DNA from: Rhodovibrio sodomensis
GTDB taxonomy: Bacteria; Pseudomonadota; Alphaproteobacteria; Kiloniellales; Rhodovibrionaceae
DNA length: 64,000 bases
Direction of reading: 5' to 3'
Assembly: GCF_016583645.1 (NCBI RefSeq)
Contig: NZ_NRRL01000010.1
Location: forward strand, 18,988-82,987
Below the pieces are notes generated by a model that had not been told where the DNA came from, ran no database searches, and worked only from the letters and a program-made list of their open reading frames with translations. Both the position numbers and the translations under genes were made by a program. This document shows, one piece after another, positions 1 to 11,388 of this stretch (position 1 is the stretch's first letter; each line of letters starts with the position of its first letter).

Positions 1-4
1 GCAG

Positions 5-727
5 CTAGCCGTCGACCTCCCATGGCCCCGCCGCGAGCAGCCGCGCGAACGCCTCCGGGTCGTCGTGCTTTTGCTTCGGGCACAGGCGGCGGAGTTGCCG
101 GCGATCGGGCACGTCACCGATGCGCTGGTCGGTCGCGAACGCGAGGTCGGTGTGCCGGCGCGCGGTCTCGACCACCCGGGCGCTGATCTTGCCCTGCGGG
201 TAGGCGAACGCGAACGGCGGCGCGCCCAGCAGGTCGGCCAGCCAGGCCCGCGAGTCCGCGATCTCCGCCTCCAGGTCCGGCTGCTGCAGGGAATACAGCG
301 AATCGTGGCTCAGGCCATGCGCGCCCACCCGCCAGTGCGGGTCCTGGGCGAGCTCGCGCAGGCCGGCCTCCGACAGGTGCGTGGCGCCGGCCCGGCGGAT
401 CTGGTCGCGCGCGGCGAACAGGCCGGCGGCGATGCCGTGGCGCCGCAGCACCGGCGTGACGAGCTCGACCACTTCGGCGTAGGCGTCGTCGAACGTCACC
501 GCCGCCACCGGCCGGGCGCGGTCCGCGAACGCGCCGGCGTCCCAGAACGCGACCGCCCGGTCGATGCCGACCAGTTCGAACGTGTTCGCGAGCGCGTCGA
601 GCTGCCGGGCGAACGCGTCGGCGCGGGTGCGGAAGGGATAGTCGTCCAGGCCGTTAGACAGCGCGTGGTAGCACAGGATCACGAGCCCGCGCCGCTCGGC
701 CAGGCGCGCCCAGGGGTCGCCCGTCAT
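5..727 (-). CDS. Polysaccharide deacetylase (NodB-like) family protein
   Basis: A 240-residue protein of the carbohydrate esterase 4 / NodB fold, which removes N-acetyl groups from polysaccharides. The metal-site motif VTFDDAY is present about a third of the way in, and the HGLSHDSL segment (the usual H-S/T-x-x-H region) lies about 60 residues later. An early LCYHALS segment is typical of the family. The chain has no obvious signal peptide, so its substrate location is unclear. The ATG overlaps the stop of the upstream DUF1848 gene as ATGA, so the two are translationally coupled. The substrate cannot be told from sequence. The gene is complete, ending near the left edge of the window. Confidence 0.85.
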   Translation of the reverse strand: MTGDPWARLAERRGLVILCYHALSNGLDDYPFRTRADAFARQLDALANTFELVGIDRAVAFWDAGAFADRARPVAAVTFDDAYAEVVELVTPVLRRHGIAAGLFAARDQIRRAGATHLSEAGLRELAQDPHWRVGAHGLSHDSLYSLQQPDLEAEIADSRAWLADLLGAPPFAFAYPQGKISARVVETARRHTDLAFATDQRIGDVPDRRQLRRLCPKQKHDDPEAFARLLAAGPWEVDG

Positions 728-1635
728 CGCGCCGCCACCTTGGTGCCGGGGGCGATCAGGAACTCGGCCTCCGGGTCGTGGACCTGGTAGCGGCGCTTGG
801 CGAGCTCCGGGCGCTGCACGGCGTAGCAGTAGCAGCAGCCGTGCGGGCAGGTGTCGTAGGCCCCGATGTCCTTCGCCTTGGCGCAGTAGCAGCCGGGCCG
901 GTTGCCCTTGGTCGGCGCGTTGACGGTGCGCCCGGCGACCCGGCCCAGCCGCTCGGCGTCGATGCAGCGCGCGGCTTGCAGCCGGGTGAACAGCGGGTCC
1001 GGCAGCAGCTCCGGCTGCGCGCACAGCTTGGGCGTGAAGCCGTACGGCTGCGCGCGCGCCGCGAGCTCCTCCAGCAGCGCCGTCTTCTCCTCGGCCGGCG
1101 GGTCCCACCACTCGAACCCGTGACGCTCCGCCGCTCGGTCGGTGTTGCGCTTGGTCTTGGCGTAGACGGTGGCGAACGACAGGTCGACCTCGTCGCTCGA
1201 TCCTTCGAGCGCGGCGGCCAGCCGGGCGAAATTCACGCGGTGCCAGTCGGGCGGGGTGAGGGAGGTCAGGAACACCGGATCGTAGCGCCACACGACCGTT
1301 TCGGGTCCGTAACGCTCGGCGATCGCGTGCATCTGCTCGACCGCCCGGCGCCAGTCGATCACGGACGTCTCCAGCGCGCGCGGATAGGCGGTGATGGTAT
1401 ATTGCACGACGAACGGAAAGCCGCGATCCGCGACCTCCGCCAGCACGTCCTGGAACGGCCCGACGTTCTTGGTCCAGAAGACGAAGCCGTCGCACGCGCC
1501 CGGCGTCAGGTCGACCGTGTAGACTTGGCCGCCGTAGGGATTGACCATCTTGGCATGGCCCGCCCGCAGCCGGTTCCGGAACCAGGCGGGATAGAACGCC
1601 GGGATGTCGGTCTTGTAGCTGGCGGAGACGATCAA
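724..1635 (-). CDS. DUF1848 family protein with C-terminal Cys cluster
   Basis: A 303-residue DUF1848 protein. The N-terminus (IVSASYKTDIPAFY) and the cysteine-rich C-terminus (CYCAK...DTCPHGCCYCYA) are the family signatures; the latter resembles an Fe-S or radical-SAM-like binding site, but the reaction is not known. I chose a TTG start because an AGGAAA ribosome binding site lies about 7 bases upstream and the family normally begins here. A longer ATG-initiated frame would run into a GC-rich intergenic repeat. Its last codon overlaps the start of the deacetylase gene, forming a two-gene unit. Confidence 0.8.
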   Translation of the reverse strand: MIVSASYKTDIPAFYPAWFRNRLRAGHAKMVNPYGGQVYTVDLTPGACDGFVFWTKNVGPFQDVLAEVADRGFPFVVQYTITAYPRALETSVIDWRRAVEQMHAIAERYGPETVVWRYDPVFLTSLTPPDWHRVNFARLAAALEGSSDEVDLSFATVYAKTKRNTDRAAERHGFEWWDPPAEEKTALLEELAARAQPYGFTPKLCAQPELLPDPLFTRLQAARCIDAERLGRVAGRTVNAPTKGNRPGCYCAKAKDIGAYDTCPHGCCYCYAVQRPELAKRRYQVHDPEAEFLIAPGTKVAAR

Positions 1636-1672
1636 GGGCCGTTTCCTGAAGCGGTGGCCGGGGTGCCCTCTC

Positions 1673-1780
1673 AATCCCCCTTCTCCAGTGGGAGGGGCTA
1701 GGCGAGGAGGATGCCGCGGCATCTGCGGGCGAGGCTACCTCCTCTCCCTAGCCCTCTCCTCCCACGTGGAGGAGAGGGAA
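1673..1780. repeat. GC-rich double-hairpin intergenic repeat (family 2), intact copy
   Basis: A CCCCCTTCTCCAGTGGGAGGGG-like hairpin, a central segment that includes a short ATGCCGCGGCAT palindrome, and a second hairpin of the CCTCTCCTCCCACGTGGAGGAG type. The same layout recurs at 5878-5985, and partial or interrupted forms are at 11986, 49228 and 57269. This copy contains an uninterrupted CTAG at 1698-1701, matching the point where another repeat is inserted at 57 kb. Confidence 0.75.
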
Positions 1781-1807
1781 CTGACGGCGTGGCGGACAGG
1801 GAACGCC

Positions 1808-2137
1808 TTACCCCTGCCCCGCGTCGTCCTCCGGGTCGCGCGCCAGCTGCTGCTTGGTGTGTTCCTTCTGCGCCTTGGCGGCGCGGGCGCGGCCCCAGGT
1901 GCGGAAGGCGAAGTAGCAGGCGCCGGCGACCAGCGCGATGTAGAAGCCGCCCTGCTTCATCACCTCGGAGTTGTACAGATAGTCGCCCACGATCGCCATG
2001 CCGGCGGCGGTGAACACCGTCACCATCAGGGCGACCAGGATGCCCAGGTAGATCTTGTCGTTGCGCGGGTCGCCGGGCGGGAAGGCGGTCGTCCGCGGGC
2101 TGTCGGGGGTGTCGTCGTTGCGCTCGGGGCCGGGCAT
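1808..2137 (-). CDS. Small membrane protein of unknown function
   Basis: About 109 residues with two hydrophobic segments (around LGILVALMVTVFTAAGMAIV and GGFYIALVAGACYFAF) separated by a short loop, followed by a charged, Lys/Arg- and Glu-rich tail. This predicts a two-span inner-membrane protein. An in-frame ATG at 2227 would add 30 residues, but that stretch is Pro/His-rich, has markedly lower G/C at third codon positions than the rest, and lacks a ribosome binding site, so I prefer the inner start. The gene lies divergent to dnaK. No family is recognised. Confidence 0.6.
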   Translation of the reverse strand: MPGPERNDDTPDSPRTTAFPPGDPRNDKIYLGILVALMVTVFTAAGMAIVGDYLYNSEVMKQGGFYIALVAGACYFAFRTWGRARAAKAQKEHTKQQLARDPEDDAGQG

Positions 2138-2268
2138 GGCGTGATCGATCCTCGAATGGCTCGCATGGGGGTGCTGCGGTCCGGCCGGAAGGGCTGGCCG
2201 GGCGGGTCCGCCATGCATATCGCTCATATGGTGTCCGAATAAAACCGCCGTCCTGCGGGCCGGGACGG

Positions 2269-2300
2269 CTTGATGGTGGTGACAGGGTACTTACATAAGC
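2269..2300 (+). promoter_or_regulatory. Possible heat-shock-type promoter upstream of dnaK
   Basis: CTTGAT at 2269-2274 followed after about 16 bases by TTACATAAG resembles an RpoH-type -35/-10 pair in the only intergenic region before dnaK. The match is loose and no CIRCE inverted repeat is seen. Confidence 0.3.
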
Positions 2301-2411
2301 GGTCGAACGCGAGACAGCGGCGCTTTTCAGGATCCGCAGGAAACCAGGGACGCTTGGCGGCGCTTCGGCGAAGAAGGCCGCAGGCGGTCTGCTGAAAGGA
2401 GAGAGGAACTC

Positions 2412-4361
<1,950 letters not shown>

Positions 4362-4384
4362 CCGACTGGCCGGCGGCCAGGAAA

Positions 4385-4412
4385 CGGGCGGGGGTCATGC
4401 GGCTCCCGCCCG
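4385..4412 (+). terminator. Hairpin between dnaK and dnaJ
   Basis: CGGGCGGG at 4385-4392 pairs with CCCGCCCG at 4405-4412 around a 12-base loop. No T-tract follows, so it may attenuate or stabilise the dnaK message rather than fully terminate it. Confidence 0.45.
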
Positions 4413-4603
4413 CTTCGCTTGTCCGCCCGTAAGACCGCGGGGGGCCACGCACCTTACGCGCGAAGCGTGCCCGCGGACGAAACAGAAAGGGCGCACGTCA
4501 GGCTGAAGGTCGGGCCGACCGTCGGCGGCGTCGCCCCAGCGGTTGCCGGACGCAAGCCGGCGGCGACAGACGCGACACCAGAAACCGGGACCGTCGACGC
4601 GCC

Positions 4604-5749
<1,146 letters not shown>

Positions 5750-5774
5750 CGCGGATAATGCGCTTTCGATCCAG

Positions 5775-5812
5775 AAAAGCCGGCTATGGCAGAGCGCCAT
5801 CGCCGGCTTTTT
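5775..5812 (+). terminator. Rho-independent terminator after dnaJ
   Basis: AAAAGCCGGC pairs with GCCGGCTTTTT across a loop that itself contains GGC/GCC pairing, and ends in a T5 run, a textbook intrinsic terminator 26 bases after the dnaJ stop. The A-rich left side could let it act on the opposite strand too. Confidence 0.85.
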
Positions 5813-5877
5813 CGTGTTGATAGGGCGGGGTGTGCGTGTTGAGGCAGACGCGCGTGTGGCGCTTCACCCACGCTAAC

Positions 5878-5985
5878 CAATCCCCCTCCTCCATTGGGGG
5901 AGGGGCGAGCGGAGGAGGATGCCGCGACATCGGCCATGCGAACCTCCTCGCCCCAGCCCTCTCCTCCCACTGGAGGAGAGGGAAT
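5878..5985. repeat. GC-rich double-hairpin intergenic repeat (family 2), intact copy
   Basis: Same organisation and orientation as the copy at 1673-1780: CCCCCTCCTCCATTGGGGGAGGGG hairpin-like start, a GAGGAGGATGCCGCGACATC centre, and a closing CCTCTCCTCCCACTGGAGGAGAGG hairpin. It sits between the convergent dnaJ and DUF2256 genes and ends 3 bases before the DUF2256 stop codon. Confidence 0.75.
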
Positions 5986-5988
5986 GAA

Positions 5989-6141
5989 TTACCCGCCGCC
6001 CTTTTTCGCCGCCCCGCGGCAGCGCTTGGAGCAGTAGCGCACCTGCTCCCAGTCGTTCGCCCACTTCTTGCGCCAGGCGAACGGCTTGCCGCAGGCGGCG
6101 CAGGTCTTGGTCGGCAGGTCGGCTTTCTTGCGCGCCCTCAT
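5989..6141 (-). CDS. DUF2256 small zinc-finger-like protein
   Basis: A 50-residue protein with the DUF2256 signature: two CxxC/CxxxC pairs ([14 protein letters not shown] and YCSKRC), predicted to bind one zinc. The family is commonly found beside genes of the photolyase/cryptochrome superfamily, as here, where it starts 10 bases after the photolyase stop. Function is unknown; a role helping the neighbouring flavoprotein is an inference from context only. Confidence 0.85.
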   Translation of the reverse strand: MRARKKADLPTKTCAACGKPFAWRKKWANDWEQVRYCSKRCRGAAKKGGG

Positions 6142-6151
6142 GGCCCGGCCG

Positions 6152-7708
6152 TCACCCGTCGTCGAAGTCGAAGCCGGTTTGCCGCCGGTCGGTCTTGGTC
6201 CGGGCGTGGCCGCCACCTGAACGTCCATGACCGGCGTTGCGCACGCCCGACTTGCGGCTGCCGTGCTTCTCCTGGATCCGGTCGGCCTGCCGCCTGGCCT
6301 CCGGGGTCGCGCGCATCCGGCCCATCTTCTGCCGGGCCGCACGGGCGGCGGTCTGGTGGTCGACGATCCGCTCGGGGTACGCGTCGCCGAGCAGGGTGTG
6401 CGCGTTCGGCCAGGTCCAGGGTTCGTGGATGTACGCGTCCGGCACCTGGGCCAGTTCGGGTACCCAGGCGCGCACGAATGCCCCCTCCGGATCCTGGTCG
6501 TAGCCCTGCTTGACCGGATTGTAGATCCGGGTGGTGTTGATGCCGGTCGTGCCCGCCTGCATCTGGCTCTGCGACCAGTGGATGCCGGCCTCGTAATCGG
6601 TGAAATAGCGCGCGAGCACCAGCCCGCTCTGCTGCCAGTGCAGCCACAGGTGATAGCAGGCGACCGCCTGCAGCATCGCGCGCATCCGGAAGTTCAGCCA
6701 GCCGGTCGCGATCAGGGCGCGCAGGCAGGCGTCGACGAACGGGAAGCCGGTCTCGCCCTTGGCCCAGGCGCGCAGCCGCGGGTCGGACGGATCGTCGCTG
6801 CGGTCGAGCACGTCGGCCGCCGGGTGCAGGTTGCGCCACTCGATCTCGGGCGCGTCCTCCAGCTTCTGCATGAAGTGGCAGTGCCAGTGCAGCCGCCCCT
6901 CGAACGAATTCAGCGAGCCGCGCCAGGGCGGCTCGGCTTCCCGGTGCGCGGCCCAGGCGGCCTGCGCGGCCTCGCGCATCGACAGCGTGCCGAAGGCGAA
7001 GTGCGGCGACAGGCGGGAGCAGGCGTCGAACGCGGTCACCGGGCTGGACATCTCGCGCCGGTAGTCCCGCCCGCGCTCGGTCAGGAAACTCTCCAGCAGG
7101 CCGGTCGCCGCGGCGCGTCCCCCGGGCTGCCGGTTCGGGCACGGATCGGCGGCCAGGCCGAGGTCGTCGGCGGTCGGAATCGGGCCCTCCTCGAGCCCGT
7201 CGATCGGCGCCAGCGCGTTGGGCGGCCGGCTGGCCGGCTGCGCCATGAAGCGGCCCCATTCGCGCGCCCAGCCGTTCCGGGTCTTGAGCCCGCGGATCAC
7301 GCCGTGCTGCCGCCGCTCGGTCCAGGGTAGGCCGTGCGTACGCGCCCATCGGCGTACGCGTACGTCGCGCTGATAGCTCGCCCAGTTGCCGGTCTCCTGG
7401 TGCGACCACAGGCCGGCCAGGGTGTACGTGCGGCGCAGCTGTTCCAGCACCTCGACAGCGTCGCCGACGCGCACCACCAGCGGCTGGCCGCGCGCCGCCA
7501 GGGTGTTGCGCAGCTCCCCAAGGCTTTCGGCCGCGAAGGCCCACTGCCGCCGGCTGGCATCGGCCGCCGTCCAAAGCCCGGGGTCGACGATGTAAAGCGG
7601 TAGCACCGGCCCGTGCGCCGCGGCCTCGGCGAGCGGCGCGTGGTCGTCGGCGCGCAGGTCGCGCTTGAACCAGACGATCTGCAGGGGATAGGCCGATCTT
7701 GTCGCCAT
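6152..7708 (-). CDS. Cryptochrome/photolyase family FAD-binding protein
   Basis: A 518-residue member of the photolyase/cryptochrome superfamily. The N-terminal Rossmann-like antenna domain starts with [16 protein letters not shown]. The C-terminal FAD domain contains [50 protein letters not shown] and WVPELAQVP. In classical CPD photolyases the segment after the DYE-like region reads NNGGWQW; here it is [10 protein letters not shown], so this belongs to a divergent branch often paired with DUF2256. DNA repair or blue-light sensing are both possible. It is 22 bases downstream of the DCC gene and in the same direction. Confidence 0.85.
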   Translation of the reverse strand: MATRSAYPLQIVWFKRDLRADDHAPLAEAAAHGPVLPLYIVDPGLWTAADASRRQWAFAAESLGELRNTLAARGQPLVVRVGDAVEVLEQLRRTYTLAGLWSHQETGNWASYQRDVRVRRWARTHGLPWTERRQHGVIRGLKTRNGWAREWGRFMAQPASRPPNALAPIDGLEEGPIPTADDLGLAADPCPNRQPGGRAAATGLLESFLTERGRDYRREMSSPVTAFDACSRLSPHFAFGTLSMREAAQAAWAAHREAEPPWRGSLNSFEGRLHWHCHFMQKLEDAPEIEWRNLHPAADVLDRSDDPSDPRLRAWAKGETGFPFVDACLRALIATGWLNFRMRAMLQAVACYHLWLHWQQSGLVLARYFTDYEAGIHWSQSQMQAGTTGINTTRIYNPVKQGYDQDPEGAFVRAWVPELAQVPDAYIHEPWTWPNAHTLLGDAYPERIVDHQTAARAARQKMGRMRATPEARRQADRIQEKHGSRKSGVRNAGHGRSGGGHARTKTDRRQTGFDFDDG

Positions 7709-7730
7709 CGCGCGCCCAGCCGCGGCCTGG

Positions 7731-8123
7731 TCAGGCGGTGTGCTGCGCGCGCGCGGCGAGCCAGCGGCTGATCTTGTGCCGGCGCGGGGCGAACCAGGCG
7801 TAGCCGCGCTCCAGCATGCCCAGCGCGGGCCGCGTGCCGGCGACCGGCGCCACCGCGTTGAACCCGGGCAGGCGGCGCCAGATCGCCACGAACGCCTCCG
7901 CCCCGGTCACGATCGTGCCGTCGGCCTCGCGGGCGTGAATCCGGTCCAGCGCCTCTTTCTGCGTGACCGCGTCGCAGGCGAGATCGCCCAGGTCCTGGCT
8001 GACGTCGTGCCAGCGGATCGCGCGCTTGCGGTCGAGGCGCTGGTAGAACTTGACTTCGCGCGTGCACAGCGGGCACTGCCCGTCGTAGTACACGGTGAGC
8101 GGCTGGCCGGTCGGGTGTTTCAT
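7731..8123 (-). CDS. DCC-family (DUF393) thiol-disulfide oxidoreductase-like protein
   Basis: A 130-residue DUF393 protein. YYDGQCPLCTREVKFY carries the family's D-G-x-C-P-x-C motif, resembling a thioredoxin-type CxxC site, near the N-terminus. WHDVSQD and the C-terminal RRHKISRWL segment are also family features. The enzymatic role is not established. It is the first gene of the apparent DCC-photolyase-DUF2256 operon. Its leader contains a hairpin repeat (8134-8178) 11 bases upstream of the start codon. Confidence 0.85.
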   Translation of the reverse strand: MKHPTGQPLTVYYDGQCPLCTREVKFYQRLDRKRAIRWHDVSQDLGDLACDAVTQKEALDRIHAREADGTIVTGAEAFVAIWRRLPGFNAVAPVAGTRPALGMLERGYAWFAPRRHKISRWLAARAQHTA

Positions 8124-8133
8124 GGCCCTTGAA

Positions 8134-8178
8134 CTAGAGCAAAATCGATGAAGGTCGAGTCGACCTTCATCTTGCTCT
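8134..8178. repeat. Short form of the CTAG hairpin repeat (family 1)
   Basis: Begins CTAGAGCAAAATCG and ends CATCTTGCTCT, with arms GATGAAGGTCGA and TCGACCTTCATC forming a strong hairpin. It joins the left end of one hairpin of the full 115-bp element to the right end of the other, as if the middle had been deleted. It lies in the leader of the DCC gene. Confidence 0.7.
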
Positions 8179-8232
8179 GGGGCGCTTGGGCCGCCGGTCA
8201 AACGCGTGCTACAGCGCTCGCATCGCAAGCGG

Positions 8233-8302
8233 CGGACCGGCCGCCAGGGACCGGCCGCCAAGCACCGGCCGCCAGGGACCGGCCGCCACCGACAGGCAGC
8301 CA
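8233..8302. repeat. 14-bp tandem repeat (5 units) upstream of dapB
   Basis: Five consecutive 14-bp units based on GGGACCGGCCGCCA (8233, 8247, 8261, 8275, 8289), the last degenerate, ending 14 bases before the dapB start codon and directly abutting its GGGAGAGG ribosome binding site. Confidence 0.85.
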
Positions 8303-8316
8303 GGGAGAGGTCGAGC

Positions 8317-9129
8317 ATGAGCGGACAGCTGCGCATCGGGGTCGCCGGCTGCAAGGGCCGGATGGGCCGGACCATCGTCGACGCGGTGGCGGCGGCGGAA
8401 GGCGCCCAGCTCGCGGGCGGCAGCGCCCGGCCGGACGATTCCTGGGTCGGCCAGGACCTGGGCACGCTGACCGGCCACGGCCCGCTGGACGCGCCGGTCG
8501 TGGACGATCCGGTGGCGCTGGTGCAGCGCGCCGACGCGGTGATCGACTTCACCACCCCCGAGCTCACGGTCAAGCACGCCGAGCTCGCCGCGCAGGCCGG
8601 GATCACGCTGGTGATCGGCACCACCGGGCTGAGCGACCAGCAGCAGGCGGCGATCCGGCGCGCCGCCCGGCACATCCCGGTCGTGCAGGCGCCCAACATG
8701 AGCCTGGGCGTCAACCTGCTGCTCAACCTGGTGCAGCAGGTGGCGGCCGCGCTCGACCCGAATTTCGACATCGAGATCACCGAGATGCACCACCGGCACA
8801 AGAAGGACGCCCCGTCGGGCACGGCGCTGGCGCTCGGCCGGGCGGCGGCGGACGGGCGCAAGGTGGTGCTGGATCAGGTGGCCGATCGCGGCCGCGACGG
8901 CGATACCGGCGAACGGGCGCCCGGCAGCATCGGCTTCGCGGCGCTGCGCGGCGGCGATGTCGCGGGCGAGCATACCGTGATCTTCGCCGGCGCCGGGGAG
9001 CGGATCGAGCTCAGCCACAAGGCCTCCAGCCGCGGCATCTTCGGCCAGGGCGCGGTCAAGGCCGCGCTCTGGGCCAGGGCGCAGGATCCGGGCTTGTATT
9101 CGATGCAGGACGTGCTGGGGATCGGCTAG
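8317..9129 (+). CDS. dapB: 4-hydroxy-tetrahydrodipicolinate reductase
   Basis: A 270-residue DapB, which reduces hydroxytetrahydrodipicolinate with NAD(P)H in the lysine/diaminopimelate pathway. The nucleotide-binding GVAGCKGRMG is at residues 8-17, DFTTPE lies mid-domain, and the substrate-site signature EMHHRHKKDAPSGTA is intact. The ATG has GGGAGAGG upstream. A longer upstream frame is only the tandem repeat. The stop codon TAG is part of a CTAG that forms the left end of the repeat at 9126-9239. Confidence 0.97.
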   Translation: MSGQLRIGVAGCKGRMGRTIVDAVAAAEGAQLAGGSARPDDSWVGQDLGTLTGHGPLDAPVVDDPVALVQRADAVIDFTTPELTVKHAELAAQAGITLVIGTTGLSDQQQAAIRRAARHIPVVQAPNMSLGVNLLLNLVQQVAAALDPNFDIEITEMHHRHKKDAPSGTALALGRAAADGRKVVLDQVADRGRDGDTGERAPGSIGFAALRGGDVAGEHTVIFAGAGERIELSHKASSRGIFGQGAVKAALWARAQDPGLYSMQDVLGIG

Positions 9130-9239
9130 AGCAAGATGCTGAAAGGTGCAGCCACCTTTCGGCATCTTGCTCTCTCTTCAAGCCGTTAGAGCAAAATTCA
9201 CGATCAGGGTCGACCCGACCGTCATCGATTTTGCTCTAG
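9126..9239. repeat. CTAG-flanked bipartite hairpin repeat (family 1), full copy
   Basis: About 114 bp: CTAG, hairpin A (AGCAAGATGCTGAAAGGTG with CACCTTTCGGCATCTTGCT), linker CTCTTCAAGCCGTT, hairpin B (AGAGCAAAATTCACGATC with a matching GATTTTGCTCT arm), CTAG. Its reverse complement aligns closely with the copy at 62090-62206. The left CTAG holds the dapB stop codon and the right CTAG holds the stop codon of the opposite-strand PAS gene. Confidence 0.85.
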
Positions 9240-9775
9240 CAGCTCAGGCGGGCCCACTGGGCGCGGTGCCGCCGTGCGGCCGGGTCCAGCTGGTCGAACA
9301 CCGTTGCGCCCGGCTTGGCTGCGGCGGGCTCGGCGCAGACGCCGGACAGGATCCGGTCGATCGTCACCCCGTCGTCGGCGAGCGGCAGCAGCAGCCGGTG
9401 CACCGCGGTGGTCGGCCGGGACGGCGGGACGACGCTATGGTAGTGCGGCTGCGCGTGGTCGAGCACGTTGCGGTAGGGCTCCAGCAGGATGTCGGTGGCA
9501 TGCGGCGGGGCGATCTCGTCCAGGAAGCGGCCGGTCGAATCGTACCCGTCGATCTCGACGATCCGGGTGCCCACCAGGTCGACCCGCAGCCGGCCGTGCG
9601 GCGGCACCAAGCGGATGATCGCCAGGTTGCCCATCCAGCGTTTGAGGTCCGCGGGCGTGAACTCCCGGCGCGCCGGCAGCCGCGCGCCGCCGGTCTGTTG
9701 CCAGAGGGTGAACAGCGCCTGCAGCTCCGCATGATCCAAGTGCATGAACAGGCCCAACCCCGTCGGATATGACAA
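9236..9775 (-). CDS. PAS-domain protein of the alphaproteobacterial PAS_5 type
   Basis: A 179-residue soluble protein resembling the short PAS_5-type proteins common in alphaproteobacteria: an opening helical part (LQALFTLWQQTGGARLPARR), an LKRWMGNLAIIRLV segment, then a PAS-like core containing GTRIVEIDGYDSTGRFLDE. No output domain is present. Ligand and partner are unknown. The stop TAG lies inside the CTAG at the right end of a repeat; dapB, facing it, ends in the left CTAG of the same repeat. Confidence 0.7.
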   Translation of the reverse strand: MSYPTGLGLFMHLDHAELQALFTLWQQTGGARLPARREFTPADLKRWMGNLAIIRLVPPHGRLRVDLVGTRIVEIDGYDSTGRFLDEIAPPHATDILLEPYRNVLDHAQPHYHSVVPPSRPTTAVHRLLLPLADDGVTIDRILSGVCAEPAAAKPGATVFDQLDPAARRHRAQWARLSC

Positions 9776-10206
9776 TTGTCCGCGACAACCGGCGCAGACC
9801 GACTACAGCGCGCGCCTTTAAAATCGCCTAATTTCCCCGGTTTTGCGATGACGTTATTGGCGCAAAGCTGGGGCGCGATACAACCAAAACGCCGGGCACC
9901 CGACTTGCGCCGACAACAGCCGACAGCGGAATCTTGGTCCCGAGCCCGCTTGTCCTGGTCTGATGACGGTCTCGCAGGCGCAGGTTTAAAAATCGGCGAC
10001 GGTTCAGGCGGTCTTGATTGCCTAGTCTTGGCCGTACGTTCGAATAGAGCCAAAAACCCACGCCGGATAGGGAGCGCACCTGCCGGTATATTTCCCTAGG
10101 AGACGACTATAACGGTGCTAACGAACGTTTCGTCCATTGTTCCGGCGCCCATTTCGACGTGCGCACGACCGCCGACGCGGCGGGCGCGACCTGCCTGGAA
10201 GCGTGC
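9776..10206. other. Intergenic region, no gene recognised
   Basis: About 430 bases between the start of the PAS gene and the end of the dehydrogenase gene. It is less GC-rich than its surroundings in parts. Open frames on both strands have poor codon bias and no ribosome binding site, so I call none. A divergent promoter for the PAS gene probably lies at the left end, but no clear -35/-10 pair stands out. Confidence 0.5.
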
Positions 10207-11196
10207 CTAGAACATCGTCTCCAGGACGCGGTCCGGCGGGGTATGACCGTCGACGAAGGTCTTGCAATTGATGATCACCTTCTCGCCCATGGCGATCCGG
10301 CCCTCGATCGTCGCCGAGCCCATGTGCGGCAGCAGCACCACGTTGTCCAGCTTGAGCAGCTTGGGGTTCACCGCCGGCTCGTTCTCGAACACGTCGAGCC
10401 CGGCGCCGGCCAGCTCGCCGCGCTCCAGCATGCGGGTCATGGCGTTCTCGTCGATCACCTCGCCGCGCGAGGTGTTGACGATCGTGGCGTGCGACTGCAG
10501 CAGCTTCAGCCGGCGCGCGTTCAAGAGGTGGAAGGTCGCCGGGGTGTGCGGGCAGTTGATCGAGACCAGGTCCATCCGGGCGAGCATCTGGTCCAGGCTG
10601 TCCCAGTAGGTCGCCTCCAGTTCGTCCTCGATCTCCTCGGCGACCGGACGGCGGTTGTGGTAGTGCACCGACAGCCCGAAGCCGCGCGCCCGGCGCGCCA
10701 CCGCCTGGCCGATCCGGCCCATGCCGACGATGCCCAGGCGCTTGCCCCACAGCCGGTTGCCCAGCATGTGGGTCGGGCTCCAGCCGCCCCAGTCGCCGGA
10801 GCGCACCAGGCGCTCGCCCTCGACCAGCCGGCGCGACACCGCCAGGATCAGCGCCATCGTCATGTCGGCGGTGTCCTCGGTCAGCACGCCCGGCGTGTTG
10901 GTGACCGTGATGCCGCGCTGGCGCGCCGTCTTCAGATCGATGTGGTCGACGCCGGTCCCGAATGAGGCGATCAGCCGCAGGTTCTCGCCCGCCTGGGCCA
11001 GCACGGCCGAGTCCACCCGGTCGGTCACCGTGGGCACCAGGACGTCGGCGTGGCGCACCGCCTCGATCAGCTTGTTCTGGCTCATCGGGCGGTCGTCGGT
11101 GTTCAGCCGCGCGTCGAACAGCTCCATCATCCGCGTCTCGATGACGTCGGGCAGACGGCGTGTGACGACGACGACCGGCTTTTTCTTTTGCGGCAT
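10207..11196 (-). CDS. D-2-hydroxyacid dehydrogenase (glyoxylate/hydroxypyruvate reductase type)
   Basis: A 329-residue NAD(P)-dependent dehydrogenase. It carries the NAD-binding GIVGMGRIGQAVARRA, the substrate-binding SFGTGVDHID, INCPHTPATFHLLN, the Arg site VNTSRGEVIDE, the catalytic-Glu region AGLDVFENEP and the catalytic His in LLPHMGSAT. These place it nearest glyoxylate reductase / hydroxypyruvate reductase proteins, though exact substrate cannot be read from sequence. I chose the ATG at 11196, with GGGAGAGG upstream, over one eight codons earlier. Confidence 0.9.
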   Translation of the reverse strand: MPQKKKPVVVVTRRLPDVIETRMMELFDARLNTDDRPMSQNKLIEAVRHADVLVPTVTDRVDSAVLAQAGENLRLIASFGTGVDHIDLKTARQRGITVTNTPGVLTEDTADMTMALILAVSRRLVEGERLVRSGDWGGWSPTHMLGNRLWGKRLGIVGMGRIGQAVARRARGFGLSVHYHNRRPVAEEIEDELEATYWDSLDQMLARMDLVSINCPHTPATFHLLNARRLKLLQSHATIVNTSRGEVIDENAMTRMLERGELAGAGLDVFENEPAVNPKLLKLDNVVLLPHMGSATIEGRIAMGEKVIINCKTFVDGHTPPDRVLETMF

Positions 11197-11388
11197 CAAC
11201 CTCTCCCGACTGGCGGGCAAACGCGGGCGCTCGAATGGGGCGTGTCCGGGGCTGCCATAGCAGCCCGGTCCGGGGTTGTCCAGCAGCCCCCAGGCGCGCC
11301 CGACCCGCGCGCCCGACGCGCGCTTGACCGGGCCGCCGCGGCCCGGCTAAAGCGCTGGCGCCGAGGTCCGTCGCGCCGGAAAATCCCG

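Noticed and set aside
9776..10099. 107-codon frame between the PAS gene and the dehydrogenase gene
   Set aside because: No ribosome binding site, mixed codon bias and no recognisable protein features.
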